DNA of 64,000 nucleotides from assembly GCA_026196225.1 (NCBI GenBank), contig JAPHRD010000003.1, forward strand, positions 1-64,000, given 5' to 3'. A program made the translations under genes and the position numbers. This DNA is from Motiliproteus sp. Its GTDB lineage: Bacteria > Pseudomonadota > Gammaproteobacteria > Pseudomonadales > Balneatricaceae. Shown here in pieces: positions 55,127 through 64,000 of this stretch (its first letter is position 1; each line of letters opens with the position of its first letter). The notes under the pieces were generated by a model. That model made no database searches. It saw only the letters and a list, made by a program, of their open reading frames with translations, and was not told where the DNA came from.

Positions 55127-56287
55127 GCCGATCAGCAGGGTGACAAAGGTCTCGTTGTGGAATTCGGTCTCGGCCCAAGGATCGGGAGGGCAAAATTCAC
55201 CGTAGGTATAGAATCCGGCGATAGGGATATCCTCTCCCACCGTCCGTTCCACACAGCGAAATTCTTCTGAGGTCCGCTTGCCTAACATGGCTCGCCGAGC
55301 CCCGCAGGAGAAGCACAAAGCCAGTGACACCGGGCAAGATACAGGGAAGTTCTGAGTCGCCTTCTGGGCTGAATTTTCGGTACCGGAGATGATGGAGTCT
55401 GAATTCACCACGGTTATTCGAACATTATTGTTCTCCGGCATATTACCCGAGTAGGTCACCGCCCCAGTGCCACTATCAAAGCGGGAGAACGAGGTACGCA
55501 TAAAGCGAAAATTCTGATGACTGTCGTAAACCGCCAACGGCAGTTTAACGTTGGGCAATCCCTCCTTACCCAGAGCATCACGATAGAAATTCAACGCTGG
55601 CTGATGATCAATCTCGTAAAGCACATTGTCCTGAGAGCGAGTAATAGTGCCCATCTCACCGACAGCTTCCCAACCACAATCCACCCCGTAGGAGAATTGC
55701 AGCGGCCCGGCGAACAGCAGAAATACCGATCCGTGCTCATAGACATCGGTATTGCAGAGCTGAAAGGTACGGCTGAATTGCCAGTTATCACCTGCCATCC
55801 CGCCGATTACCGGCACCTGGTTGTTGAACGCCTCGGTGAAGTTACTGACCACCGATTCACCGTTGCCCTCCAATACGTCAGACAGCAAGATGCAGAGCGA
55901 AGCTTGTTGAGAAGATAATTGTCGAGCCGCTGCAACCTTGCTGCGACATTCGGAACCGAGATCAGGCTGTCGGTTGTCCACATAACCGGCCACCATATCG
56001 ATACAATCTGAGGCGAACAGCACCAATACCAGGGAGTTTTGGGTAAACCCCTCCACCGAGGAGAATTCACCATCGGTGCTGCATCCGATCAACTGCAGGT
56101 CTGGCCACTGGGTAAAGAGACCATTGCTGACGGTATGCAGATCCACCTCAACCCCGGCAAAAAGGATAGCTGCCTGGGGAATTCGACTACCCAAATGCTC
56201 ATGACTGCTGACAAGGAGCTGGTCAACAGCGATATAGGGGTCGACATCAGTGCTGTGGCAAACGCAACTGATAATTTTCGGTTCCAT
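55124..56287 (-). CDS. FIST N and C domain sensor protein
   Basis: A 387-residue cytoplasmic FIST-domain protein. The N-terminal FIST part (about 10-210: LLVSSHEHLGSRIPQAAILFAG, LQLIGCSTDGEFSS) and the C-terminal FIST_C part (about 220-370, VSLALCFSCGARRAMLGKRTSEEF, IPIAGFYTYGEFCPP) are both present. FIST proteins bind small ligands and usually partner with histidine kinases, chemoreceptors or GGDEF proteins. Here no such gene is adjacent. AGGAG lies 5 nt before the ATG at 56287. Confidence 0.88.
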   Translation of the reverse strand: MEPKIISCVCHSTDVDPYIAVDQLLVSSHEHLGSRIPQAAILFAGVEVDLHTVSNGLFTQWPDLQLIGCSTDGEFSSVEGFTQNSLVLVLFASDCIDMVAGYVDNRQPDLGSECRSKVAAARQLSSQQASLCILLSDVLEGNGESVVSNFTEAFNNQVPVIGGMAGDNWQFSRTFQLCNTDVYEHGSVFLLFAGPLQFSYGVDCGWEAVGEMGTITRSQDNVLYEIDHQPALNFYRDALGKEGLPNVKLPLAVYDSHQNFRFMRTSFSRFDSGTGAVTYSGNMPENNNVRITVVNSDSIISGTENSAQKATQNFPVSCPVSLALCFSCGARRAMLGKRTSEEFRCVERTVGEDIPIAGFYTYGEFCPPDPWAETEFHNETFVTLLIG

Positions 56288-56405
56288 AGACACTCCTGAA
56301 ACTCGCAGCGGTCAATGTCCATTTCACCATTACGCTCAAAGCTTCTGCGGTCGTTGCTACTATCTACCAATAAAAATAGCAGAAGGCACTGAGTTGTCAG
56401 CAGAA

Positions 56406-56562
56406 GTTGATTAAATTTCCTTAACCCGTAAGAAATTATCAACACTCAACTTGTTAGGCACTTCAACAGATCACTCTGTTGAGCCGGGCAGACAGAGTCA
56501 TTTGTGACAAAAATGGCTCTCCTCTTCGGCATCACAAACAGCTGCAGAAGCCAGGCAGCTGT
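56406..56562 (+). other. Three stem-loops in the rhlE leader
   Basis: Hairpin 1: GTTGAT-TA-AATTTC (56406-56419)/GAAATT-ATCAAC (56432-56443). Hairpin 2: TCAACAG (56463-56469)/CTGTTGA (56476-56482), 6-nt loop. Hairpin 3: ACAGCTG (56538-56544)/CAGCTGT (56556-56562), 11-nt loop. They lie in the 370-nt gap upstream of rhlE; the first two could also be operators shared with the FIST gene. No gene is visible in the gap. Confidence 0.5.
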
Positions 56563-56657
56563 AGCGCTAGCGGGTCAGTTACTGTAAGCTTCACGCCCCG
56601 CCCTTCTGCTCCGGTCTTTCGCTGGACTCCAAGGCCCCGCGAACTAGAGACTACGAT

Positions 56658-58037
56658 ATGAGCTTTGCCTCCCTCGGCCTGTCTGACGCGCTTTTGCAAG
56701 CGATCAGCGAACAGGGCTATGAAACCCCTTCTCCCATCCAGGCAGAAGCGATTCCTGCTGTGCTTGAAGGCCATGATGTGATGGCTGCCGCGCAAACCGG
56801 CACGGGGAAAACAGCCGGCTTTACGCTGCCCATTTTGGAAAAACTGATTGACGGCCAACCGGCCCAAGCCAATCAGGCACGGGTACTTATTTTGACACCT
56901 ACACGGGAGCTGGCTGCTCAGGTAGGCGAAAGCGTCAGCCTTTACGGTAAACACCTGCCCCTGCGTTCTGCGGTGGTATTCGGCGGCGTTAAAATAAATC
57001 CACAAATGATGAGACTGCGCCGTGGCGTAGACGTTCTGGTGGCGACACCTGGACGACTGCTGGATCTATACAACCAGAAAGCAGTTCGCTTCACGCAGCT
57101 GGAAATCCTCGTACTAGACGAAGCCGACCGGATGTTGGATATGGGCTTTATCCACGACATCCGCAAAATCCTGGCACTGCTGCCTAAGAACCGTCAAAAC
57201 CTGATGTTCTCTGCCACCTTCTCGGATGAGATCCGCAGCTTAGCCAAAACCATGGTTAACAATCCGGTGGAGATCTCTGTCACCCCCAAAAACGCAGCGG
57301 CCAAGACTGTTGAACAGAGTTTGTATCCGGTAGACAAAGCCAAAAAGACGGCTCTGCTGATCAAATTGATCAAAGAACAGCAATGGCAGCAGGTGTTGGT
57401 TTTCACCCGCACCAAACACGGTGCTAACCGCTTAACCAAGAAACTGGAATCCCAAGGCATCACAGCTTCGGCGATCCACGGCAATAAAAGCCAGGGAGCA
57501 CGCACCAAAGCCTTGGCTCAGTTTAAAGAAGGAACCATCTCCACCCTGGTAGCCACCGATATCGCCGCCCGCGGCCTGGATATTGATCAGCTCCCCCAAG
57601 TGGTTAACTTCGACCTGCCCAACGTCTCCGAAGATTACGTCCACCGTATTGGCCGCACAGGTCGCGCTGGCGCTACCGGCCATGCAGTTTCACTGGTCTG
57701 CGCCGATGAATTCAAGCTGCTTAAGGATATCGAGCGACTGACCAAGCAGGTGATTGAGCGTAAACCGGTTGAGGGCTTCGAACCCGTTCACCCGTTGCCT
57801 GATTCAAAGCTGGATACCCGTCCATTCAAAGCCAAGAAGCCGAAAAAGCCCAAGAACAAAGCCGCCAATCCAGGGCATCAGGATGGACAACGCTCCGGTG
57901 ATGTTGCCCGCGGCCACAAGCCCACCGGCAAGAACCGTCGGCACGCTGGCAAAACAACCAATACCAGTGATGGAGCACCAAAGCCTCAGCGCAATAGAAA
58001 TCGGAGTCGCACGGCTAGCAATTCCACACCTAAATAA
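56658..58037 (+). CDS. rhlE: DEAD-box RNA helicase RhlE
   Basis: A 459-residue DEAD-box helicase. Q-motif ([31 protein letters not shown]), motif I AQTGTGKT, motif II DEAD ([18 protein letters not shown]), motif III SAT, motif [20 protein letters not shown] and motif [13 protein letters not shown] basic C-terminal tail (about 385-459, [26 protein letters not shown]) is typical of RhlE. Leader hairpins suggest self or cold control (inference). Confidence 0.92.
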   Translation: MSFASLGLSDALLQAISEQGYETPSPIQAEAIPAVLEGHDVMAAAQTGTGKTAGFTLPILEKLIDGQPAQANQARVLILTPTRELAAQVGESVSLYGKHLPLRSAVVFGGVKINPQMMRLRRGVDVLVATPGRLLDLYNQKAVRFTQLEILVLDEADRMLDMGFIHDIRKILALLPKNRQNLMFSATFSDEIRSLAKTMVNNPVEISVTPKNAAAKTVEQSLYPVDKAKKTALLIKLIKEQQWQQVLVFTRTKHGANRLTKKLESQGITASAIHGNKSQGARTKALAQFKEGTISTLVATDIAARGLDIDQLPQVVNFDLPNVSEDYVHRIGRTGRAGATGHAVSLVCADEFKLLKDIERLTKQVIERKPVEGFEPVHPLPDSKLDTRPFKAKKPKKPKNKAANPGHQDGQRSGDVARGHKPTGKNRRHAGKTTNTSDGAPKPQRNRNRSRTASNSTPK

Positions 58038-58043
58038 ACGGGA

Positions 58044-58083
58044 CTGTTGGCCAGGAAAATCAATTCTAATCCTGGGCTAACAG
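58044..58083 (+). terminator. Hairpin after rhlE
   Basis: CTGTTGGCCAGGA (58044-58056) pairs with TCCTGGGCTAACAG (58070-58083) with one bulge, 13-nt loop. The U-tract is weak (CTTTGT), so it may be a terminator or a stabilising 3' hairpin. Confidence 0.55.
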
Positions 58084-58195
58084 CTTTGTATCAAAGAGGT
58101 CTCCACTTTTAACCCCGGGGACCTACAGCTAACCAAAGGACCACCAGCGTTCAGGTCAGCGGATTCACGCGATCGTGTCCGCCCACACACCCGTT

Positions 58196-58237
58196 TGTCA
58201 GTACTATTTTCTCAGTACTACCCTCTCAGTAATATCG
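58196..58237. repeat. Three tandem 14-nt repeats upstream of nhaD
   Basis: TGTCAGTACTATTT (58196-58209), TCTCAGTACTACCC (58210-58223), TCTCAGTAATATCG (58224-58237). They lie about 300 nt before nhaD. A shorter direct repeat, GCACAGTTC/GCGCAGTTC, follows at 58262-58279. Possible binding sites for an ion-responsive regulator. Confidence 0.6.
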
Positions 58238-58303
58238 GTGGTAAACCTCGCGAAATTATTTGCACAGTTCGCGCAGTTCCATTCAATTACCACCCATTTC
58301 TTT

Positions 58304-58437
58304 GGCGACTCTGATCAGCGCCTGATGGGTATTCTCTACCTGTAACGCCGCTTAAAAATGTCTCGAAGGGGGTCTATAGATTTGTCAGTCATAGAGCAAC
58401 TGTCACCCTTAAAAGAGGGTTCCAACAGTATAGCTCT
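58304..58437 (+). promoter_or_regulatory. Structured leader of nhaD (possible ion-responsive RNA)
   Basis: In the 503-nt gap before nhaD: GGCG (58304-58307)/CGCC (58319-58322), GGTA (58328-58331)/TACC (58337-58340), and a long hairpin AGAGC-A-ACTGT...CCCT (58393-58409) with AGGG...ACAGT-ATA-GCTCT (58416-58437). No open reading frame is convincing in the gap. Na+/Li+-responsive leader RNAs are known upstream of sodium antiporter genes; I could not match a consensus. Confidence 0.4.
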
Positions 58438-58540
58438 GTCGCTAAGTTCTACTCTTTTAGTATCAATACCATTGCAACTGATGGCAGAATCTATTAATTG
58501 GTATCTCTAGCATTTTCAGCCGCACAGATAGGTGAACTCT

Positions 58541-59983
58541 ATGCACGGATCCCTGCTTCGCCCGACCCTGTTGTTACTGCTTACCAGCCTCTTTTTTACG
58601 ACGCCCGCCCTCGCCTCCGCCACCGGTCAAATTGATCTGACTGATAGTGGTATCGGCTATCTGGCGTTGGTTATTTTTGTCCTTGCTTACTCCTTGGTAA
58701 TTCTCGAGGAAAAGCTCCACATGCGTAAGTCCAAACCCGTTTTGGTGGCGGCAGGAATAATATGGGCACTGGCCGGCTGGGCCTATATTCAGCAAGGCCT
58801 GACCCATGATGCCGAACATGCATTTAAGGCGACCCTGCTGGAATTCGCGGAGCTGATGCTGTTCTTGCTGGTGGCGATGACCTACATCAACACCCTGGAA
58901 GAGCGGCGGGTCTTCGATGCCCTTCGAAGTTGGATGATTCGCAAAGGCTTCGATTACCGGAAACTGTTTTGGCTGACCGGCTTTCTGGCATTTTTTATCT
59001 CCCCCATTGCCGATAACCTCACCACTGCCCTGCTGATGTGCGCGGTGGTGATGAAGGTCGCCGAAGGGGATAATAAGTTTATCAATCTATCCTGCATCAA
59101 TATCGTGGTGGCCGCCAACGCTGGCGGGGCATTCAGCCCCTTTGGCGATATCACCACGCTGATGGTGTGGCAGGCAGGGATCATTCCATTCCAGGACTTC
59201 TTCTCCCTGCTAGTACCCTCACTAGTTAACTTCCTTATCCCAGCGTTGGTGATGAGCTTCTTTATCAAAAACCAAAAGCCTCACGGAGACGCTGAAGTTA
59301 TCGAAATGAAGCGAGGAGCGAAGCGCTTTACGCTACTCTTCTTGCTCTCTATCGCCTCAGCGGTAAGTTGCCACACCTTCCTCCATCTGCCCCCTGTACT
59401 GGGCATGATGGCCGGTCTCGGTTATCTACAGTTCTTTGGTTATTACCTGCGCATGACCCTGCCAAAAAGCCTGGAGAAAAAGCGTATGCAGGCAGAACAG
59501 GAAGGTAACGAAGAAAAACTCAGATATCTCGGTAGCGTAGTGCCCTTCGATGTTTTCAACCGTGTGGCCCGGGCCGAGTGGGATACCCTGCTATTTTTCT
59601 ACGGAGTAATCATGTGCGTGGGTGGTCTCGGCTTTATGGGCTATCTGGCGATGATGTCGGACCTGCTCTATACCCAGTGGGATCCCACTAGCGCCAACGT
59701 CATGCTGGGGATTATCTCCGCGGTCATCGATAACATTCCAGTGATGTTTGCGGTACTGACTATGGACCCTCAGATGTCACAAGGGCAATGGCTACTAATC
59801 ACCCTAACAGCGGGTGTCGGTGGCAGCTTGTTATCGGTAGGTTCTGCCGCAGGAGTTGCGGTCATGGGTCAGGCACGAGGGGTTTACACCTTCTTCGGCC
59901 ACCTGAAATGGACTCCGGTGATATTCCTAGGTTATGCCGCCAGTGTGTGGGTGCATCTGTGGATCAACGAGGGGTTATTTTAA
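58541..59983 (+). CDS. nhaD: Sodium:proton antiporter NhaD
   Basis: A 480-residue Na+(Li+)/H+ antiporter of the NhaD type. N-terminal hydrophobic leader-like segment (MHGSLLRPTLLLLLTSLFFTTPALASATG). About 12 TM segments. Signature: ALLMCAVVMKVAEGDNKFINLSCINIVVAANAGGAFSPFGDITTLMVW (split for length), GGSLLSVGSAAGVAVMGQARG and LGIISAVIDNIPVMFAVL. ATG at 58541 follows AGGTGA; the GTG nine nt upstream lies inside that site. Confidence 0.92.
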   Translation: MHGSLLRPTLLLLLTSLFFTTPALASATGQIDLTDSGIGYLALVIFVLAYSLVILEEKLHMRKSKPVLVAAGIIWALAGWAYIQQGLTHDAEHAFKATLLEFAELMLFLLVAMTYINTLEERRVFDALRSWMIRKGFDYRKLFWLTGFLAFFISPIADNLTTALLMCAVVMKVAEGDNKFINLSCINIVVAANAGGAFSPFGDITTLMVWQAGIIPFQDFFSLLVPSLVNFLIPALVMSFFIKNQKPHGDAEVIEMKRGAKRFTLLFLLSIASAVSCHTFLHLPPVLGMMAGLGYLQFFGYYLRMTLPKSLEKKRMQAEQEGNEEKLRYLGSVVPFDVFNRVARAEWDTLLFFYGVIMCVGGLGFMGYLAMMSDLLYTQWDPTSANVMLGIISAVIDNIPVMFAVLTMDPQMSQGQWLLITLTAGVGGSLLSVGSAAGVAVMGQARGVYTFFGHLKWTPVIFLGYAASVWVHLWINEGLF

Positions 59984-60000
59984 GCGTTAAGTAATCGCAA

Positions 60001-60044
60001 AAAAGAGAGGCCGTTTACTCACAGGAATAAACGGCCTCTCTTTT
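60001..60044. terminator. Strong terminator after nhaD
   Basis: A 17-bp perfect stem: AAAAGAGAGGCCGTTTA (60001-60017)/TAAACGGCCTCTCTTTT (60028-60044), loop CTCACAGGAA. It has U-tracts in both orientations. Confidence 0.92.
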
Positions 60045-60101
60045 TGATCGGCGGGGAGCATTGAAACACCGCTTGTTAAAATGCTAGCTACAACTCAATT
60101 G

Positions 60102-60464
60102 TTAAGCATCCGCTTCAAACAATTCGTGAGCTAATTCACCCGGCTCAACTTCCAGACCTTCCATATCAGCATTCCAGTTTGGTCCAACCAAAAGGCCGTC
60201 TTCATCCATACCCGTTAGCCAATTTTCAACAAAGGACTTCAGGTCAATAGACTCTACTTTGTTGTTGGCCCACTCATCGGAACATTGTGCCTTGGCATCG
60301 GACTCATTGGACCACACCGGGATTACATCGGTCTCTTCAAACTCTTCAGATTCGCAGAACACCCACCCATCTTTCGACTTTAGCGCCCAAACCTGTCCAG
60401 AATCCAAAGCATCCTCGATAAAGATACGATAGTTTTGTTCCAAATCTTGCGTTAGCTGGGTCAT
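60102..60464 (-). CDS. DUF2750 family protein
   Basis: A 120-residue acidic protein with the DUF2750 pattern: NYRIFIEDALDSGQVWALKSKDGWVF near residues 11-36, then VIPVWSNESDAKAQC and SFVENWLTGMDEDGLLVGPNWN. Function unknown. There is no signal peptide, and the region 60465-60583 upstream is noncoding. Confidence 0.8.
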   Translation of the reverse strand: MTQLTQDLEQNYRIFIEDALDSGQVWALKSKDGWVFCESEEFEETDVIPVWSNESDAKAQCSDEWANNKVESIDLKSFVENWLTGMDEDGLLVGPNWNADMEGLEVEPGELAHELFEADA

Positions 60465-60583
60465 CTTAAATTCTCGTCGAATGGTCAGGAAGGTTTAAAA
60501 ACCGCATGATACGCGCCGAGAGTAAAAACAGATAGTGTAATCGTCGGCATTTAAACGACTCATGGTCCGGAAAACGGTTCAAG

Positions 60584-61162
60584 TCACGCCAGCACTTCAG
60601 TCACCCTCGCCTTCAGCACAGGCAGCAACTCAGCCTCAAACCAGGGGTTACGCCGCAACCATAGATTATTGCGAGGACTGGGGTGAGGCAGTGGAATCCG
60701 ATTGGGCAGATAATCCTGCCAGTGTTGAACCCGTTCGGTAAGACTCATCTTCGGACCACTGAAATGGTACGCATGGGCATACTGGCCAATCACCAAGGTC
60801 AGTTGCAGATTCTTGATCTGGTTGAGCAGCGGTTCGCGCCACGCCTTGGCACACTCAGGCCGTGGTGGCAGGTCTCCAGATTTTCCGGTGCCGGGATAGC
60901 AAAACCCCATGGGTAGCAGTGCTATCTTTTGTGGATCGTAAAAAACCTCCGAACTGATCCCCAACCACTCCCGTAAGCGCTTACCGCTGGGATCATTAAA
61001 GGGGATACCGGTCTCGTGAACCTTACGCCCCGGTGCCTGACCGACGATCAGAATCCGAGCATCAGGATCCAGCTGAACCACAGGCCGAGGCCCCAAGGGC
61101 AGCTGTGCCTCACAGAGCCGGCAGTCTCGCACTTGCTTCAGCAGCTTTTCAACATCAGACAT
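60584..61162 (-). CDS. Uracil-DNA glycosylase family protein with 4-Cys iron-sulfur set
   Basis: A 192-residue UDG-superfamily protein. Motif A is VGQAPGRKVHETGIPFNDPSGKRLREWL (split for length) and motif B is PHPSPRN (residue about 160). C14 and C17 (CRLC), C88 and C104 match the Cx2C...C...C arrangement of family 4/5 iron-sulfur uracil-DNA glycosylases, in which a 4Fe-4S cluster supports the fold. It is not E. coli Ung-like (no DPYH). Would excise uracil from DNA. Confidence 0.8.
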   Translation of the reverse strand: MSDVEKLLKQVRDCRLCEAQLPLGPRPVVQLDPDARILIVGQAPGRKVHETGIPFNDPSGKRLREWLGISSEVFYDPQKIALLPMGFCYPGTGKSGDLPPRPECAKAWREPLLNQIKNLQLTLVIGQYAHAYHFSGPKMSLTERVQHWQDYLPNRIPLPHPSPRNNLWLRRNPWFEAELLPVLKARVTEVLA

Positions 61163-61279
61163 AATCCGGACAATCTCACCTTGTCAGTACGCTGTTCCTA
61201 GTTCGCTTTTCCTTACTTACAACTCCAGACTGACAGCGCCTTAAAAGGTTACTCCCGAATCTTCAATCGGTAAACGAGC

Positions 61280-61314
61280 GGCGCAGATCAATCCAGCGAT
61301 CCGCGCCTGTTTTT
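61280..61314. terminator. Terminator-like hairpin near nrdB 3' end
   Basis: GGCGC-A-GATC (61280-61289)/GATC-C-GCGCC (61298-61307), then TGTTTTT on the plus strand. nrdB ends 29 nt to the right on the minus strand. The U-tract is on the plus strand; the minus strand lacks one. Confidence 0.4.
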
Positions 61315-61342
61315 AGTATCCACTGAGGGTTAGATTAAAACG

Positions 61343-62461
61343 CTACCACTGCAAAGATCCCCCAGTTTGATATTCGGTGACGCGGGTTTCAAAAAAGTTT
61401 TTCTCTTTACGCAAGCTGGCTTGTTCGTCCAGCCAGGGTAGCGCATTCCGGGCATTGGGAAATGGCTCCGGTTGATTCAACTGCTTGGCACGACGATTGG
61501 CGATAAAGCGGAATTGCTCGATATGATTCTCCGCCGAGTAACCAAGAATCGGCTCCTGCAGCAGATAGTCTGCATAGCTCTGCTCTGCTGCTTCTGCCTC
61601 CTCCCACATGAGCTCCATCGCCTTGGGATCAAGCTTCAGCTGCTCTTCCTCTAAAATCTGTTTGACCACCCGTATTCCGAAAGCAGCATGCATTACTTCA
61701 TCGCGCATGATGTATTGCAACTGTTCCGCTGTTCCCTTCATCAGCCCTCGTCGCTGTAACGCAAAGATCGGGCTGAAACCGTTGTAGAACCAGCAACCCT
61801 CGAACACCCCAGCAAAAAACGTATAAGCCATGACGAACTGTTCCAGATCATCACGATTACTGAGATCTATCTGAGTACTCAAGACCGATTCCAAACGCTG
61901 ATTGGCAATTCGTATCTTACGATGAATGGCCGGCACGACCCGATAGCGGTTATAGATCTCGCCCTGATCCAAGCCCAGGGTTTCAATGCAATGCTGATAG
62001 GTCCAGGTATGCATCGATTCCTCATAAACCTGTCGGGCTTGGTATATCTGTAGCTCTGGTGCGCTCATCTTCTCCATCACTGCCAAACCGATATTTCGCA
62101 TCGCCAGAATATCGGAGGTGGTCAGATAGGACAGCACGTTCTCGTAGATATGTTTCTCTTCAGACGTCAGTCGGTGGTGATAATCATGGACATCGGCAGT
62201 CATATTGATATCCAGCGGCGTCCAGTGATTTTTGTTGGCATTGAGGAAATACTGCCACGCCCAGGGATATTTGAAGGGAGCCAGCTGATTGATGTCAGTC
62301 ATGCCATTCACCACCCGCTTATCGTCGGGATTGATGGGAGGTAGTGCCTCAAGCAAAGGCGTTACAGCCGCGCTGTCGGTGACCGTCTGTTGCTCTGGCT
62401 GAAAGGATTGAGGGGAAGGAATTGCCGCTTCCAACGGATTGTCCCAATCTGGCTGAAACAT
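61343..62461 (-). CDS. nrdB: Class Ia ribonucleotide reductase beta subunit
   Basis: A 372-residue R2 subunit carrying a diiron-tyrosyl radical. Helical core around residues 60-280 with the iron-ligand Asp/Glu/His residues in the RLTSEEKHIYENVLSYLTTSD, ALQIYQARQVYEESMHTWTY and DEVMHAAFGI regions (positions given approximately). The C-terminal tail that docks NrdA ends in QTGGSLQW. The length matches the gammaproteobacterial class Ia. It follows nrdA by 53 nt; a TTGGCGCCAA palindrome (62475-62484) lies just before its ribosome-binding site. Confidence 0.93.
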   Translation of the reverse strand: MFQPDWDNPLEAAIPSPQSFQPEQQTVTDSAAVTPLLEALPPINPDDKRVVNGMTDINQLAPFKYPWAWQYFLNANKNHWTPLDINMTADVHDYHHRLTSEEKHIYENVLSYLTTSDILAMRNIGLAVMEKMSAPELQIYQARQVYEESMHTWTYQHCIETLGLDQGEIYNRYRVVPAIHRKIRIANQRLESVLSTQIDLSNRDDLEQFVMAYTFFAGVFEGCWFYNGFSPIFALQRRGLMKGTAEQLQYIMRDEVMHAAFGIRVVKQILEEEQLKLDPKAMELMWEEAEAAEQSYADYLLQEPILGYSAENHIEQFRFIANRRAKQLNQPEPFPNARNALPWLDEQASLRKEKNFFETRVTEYQTGGSLQW

Positions 62462-62514
62462 AGTTAATCTCCTATTGGCGCCAACTAAATCAGCACCAAA
62501 GTCTTGATTCGGTT

Positions 62515-64000
62515 TTATTGGCAGGCTTCGCAGTCTGGATCGTCAATGGAGCAGAACTTGGGAGACTCGGGTGCCGGTTCAACTGCATCCGATGTGCTGT
62601 GTTTCTCCATCTGAGTCGCTCCCAGCGAGCGCAGGTAATAGGTGGTTTTGAGCCCACGGCTCCAGGCCGTTTTATAGAGATTATCCAGCTGTTTTCCGGA
62701 TGGCTCAGCCATATAGAGATTGAGGCTCTGGGCCTGGTCAATCCACTTTTGACGACGGCCAGCAGCTTCCACCAGCCAGCGGGGATCCACCTCAAATGCG
62801 GTGGCATAACGGGCTTTGATCTCGTCAGGAACCCGCTCGATATCTGCCAGACTGCCGTCGTAGTACTTGAGGTCATTCACCATCACCGAATCCCACAATC
62901 CAAGCCCGCGAAGCTCTTTCACCAACCAGGGGTTAACCACAGTAAATTCACCGGACAGATTCGATTTAACAAAAAGGTTTTGGTAGGTAGGTTCGATGGA
63001 TTGAGAAACACCGACAATATTGGAGATGGTCGCGGTAGGGGCAATCGCCATAACGTTGGAGTTGCGCATGCCGTGTTCCGCCACTAACTGACGCAAGGGT
63101 TGCCAATCCAACTGTTGTGAATAATCCGTCACCAGATAGCACTCACTGCGCTGTTCTGCCAGTAGCTTCTGGGAATCGATCGGTAGAATCCCCTGGGACC
63201 ACAGAGACCCATCATAGCTTTGGTAACGGCCCCGCTCTTTCGCCAGCAAGGCAGAAGATTCAATAGCGTAATAGCTGATCAGCTCCATCGACCGGTCGGC
63301 AAAATGCACCGCTTCGATACTCGCATAGGGCAACTTTAACTGGTACAGCGCATCCTGAAATCCCATCAATCCCAGCCCCACCGGGCGATGACGCTGGTTG
63401 GCCGTTTTCGCCTGGGGCACCGCGTAATAGTTGATATCAATAACGTTATCCAGCATCCGTACGGCAGTTTTTACCGTCGCCTTCAGGCGCTCAGGATCCA
63501 GTTCACCATCGACAATATGATTGGCCAGATTCACTGACCCCAGATTACAGACCGCGATCTCCTCTTGGCTGGTATTGAGCGTAATCTCGGTACATAAATT
63601 GGACGAGTGAACTGTGCCCTTATGCTGCTGTGGCGAGCGCAGATTGCAAGGATCCTTAAAAGTGATCCAGGGGTGCCCGGTTTCGAAAAGCATCGATAGC
63701 ATTTTGCGCCACAGTTCCTTGGCGGGCACACGCTTAAACAGCCCGATCTCGCCCTGATCCGCCAACCCTTCGTAATAGTGATAACGTTCTTCAAAGGCTT
63801 TGCCATAGAGATCGTGCAGGTCAGGCACGTCATCGGGGGAGAACAAGGTCCAGTCTTGCTCCTCAAATACCCGCTTCATAAACAGGTCTGGAATCCAGTT
63901 GGCACTGTTCATATCGTGGGTGCGGCGGCGTTCATCGCCGGTGTTTTTGCGAAGCTCCAGAAAGTCTTCGATATCCAGATGCCAGCTTTCAAGATAGGCA
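62515..64000 (-). CDS. nrdA: Class Ia ribonucleotide reductase alpha subunit, partial (3' part)
   Basis: Runs off the right edge; about 494 residues are seen. The visible beginning ([26 protein letters not shown]) is the NrdA segment before the catalytic finger loop. Later features are [28 protein letters not shown] with the active-site Cys, Glu and Asn residues, and [17 protein letters not shown]. The C-terminal redox Cys pair is in [11 protein letters not shown]. It reduces NDPs to dNDPs with NrdB. Confidence 0.93.
   Translation of the reverse strand, partial: AYLESWHLDIEDFLELRKNTGDERRRTHDMNSANWIPDLFMKRVFEEQDWTLFSPDDVPDLHDLYGKAFEERYHYYEGLADQGEIGLFKRVPAKELWRKMLSMLFETGHPWITFKDPCNLRSPQQHKGTVHSSNLCTEITLNTSQEEIAVCNLGSVNLANHIVDGELDPERLKATVKTAVRMLDNVIDINYYAVPQAKTANQRHRPVGLGLMGFQDALYQLKLPYASIEAVHFADRSMELISYYAIESSALLAKERGRYQSYDGSLWSQGILPIDSQKLLAEQRSECYLVTDYSQQLDWQPLRQLVAEHGMRNSNVMAIAPTATISNIVGVSQSIEPTYQNLFVKSNLSGEFTVVNPWLVKELRGLGLWDSVMVNDLKYYDGSLADIERVPDEIKARYATAFEVDPRWLVEAAGRRQKWIDQAQSLNLYMAEPSGKQLDNLYKTAWSRGLKTTYYLRSLGATQMEKHSTSDAVEPAPESPKFCSIDDPDCEACQ

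Overview
This is a gene-dense chromosomal window from a free-living, probably marine gammaproteobacterium outside the enteric group (Oceanospirillales/Alteromonadales-like by gene content). I see 65 protein genes and no rRNA, tRNA, CRISPR array, insertion sequence or prophage. Evidence for the lineage is the Pseudomonas/Oceanospirillum-type bioB-F-H-C-D operon, a DUF3549 gene, a class II DAHP synthase with yqcC, a MetR regulator, NhaD, and several large c-di-GMP proteins. Many genes use TTG or GTG starts behind good Shine-Dalgarno sequences.

Layout. 0.1-6.6 kb: 2-Cys peroxiredoxin, grxD, argD-argF, metR, class II DAHP synthase-yqcC. 6.6-9.3 kb: a compact minus-strand operon of two tandem DUF1538 membrane proteins, a PII-like protein and a CBS-pair protein, then a GIY-YIG protein. 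9.4-13.6 kb: DUF3549, an overlapping pair resembling phage lambda O/P replication proteins (probable domesticated helicase-loading genes), a second CBS protein, purU. 13.8-20.7 kb: AMP/thymidine phosphorylase family protein, PRPP synthetase-like protein, alkB, xseA, M23 peptidase, fklB, ybfF. 20.7-26.5 kb: SprA-type putative metalloprotease with an unusual start, a small unknown protein, and bioBFHCD. 26.7-34 kb: comF, srkA, trmO, unknown secreted protein, rlmD, dodecin, bioA, thioesterase, DUF4124 protein. 34-37 kb: dnaB and the rpsF-rpsR-rplI operon. 37-48 kb: Na+/solute symporter with a 33-residue membrane partner, two GGDEF/EAL proteins (one paired with a periplasmic binding protein), ppiC, a SrmB-like helicase. 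48-64 kb: Zn peptidase, YjbR protein, adk, MFS transporter, globin, hrpB, FIST protein, rhlE, nhaD, DUF2750, a 4-Cys uracil-DNA glycosylase, nrdB and the 3' part of nrdA.

Most genes are housekeeping. The least explained parts are the DUF1538-DUF1538-PII-CBS module, the lambda O/P-like pair, the AMP phosphorylase-PRPP synthetase pair, a probable non-AUG (ATT or CTG) start in the SprA-type gene, the small symporter partner, two intrinsic terminators with no gene in front of them (before argD and before the binding-protein/GGDEF operon), and structured leaders before nhaD and rhlE. Functional statements rest on motif recognition by eye. No database search was run.
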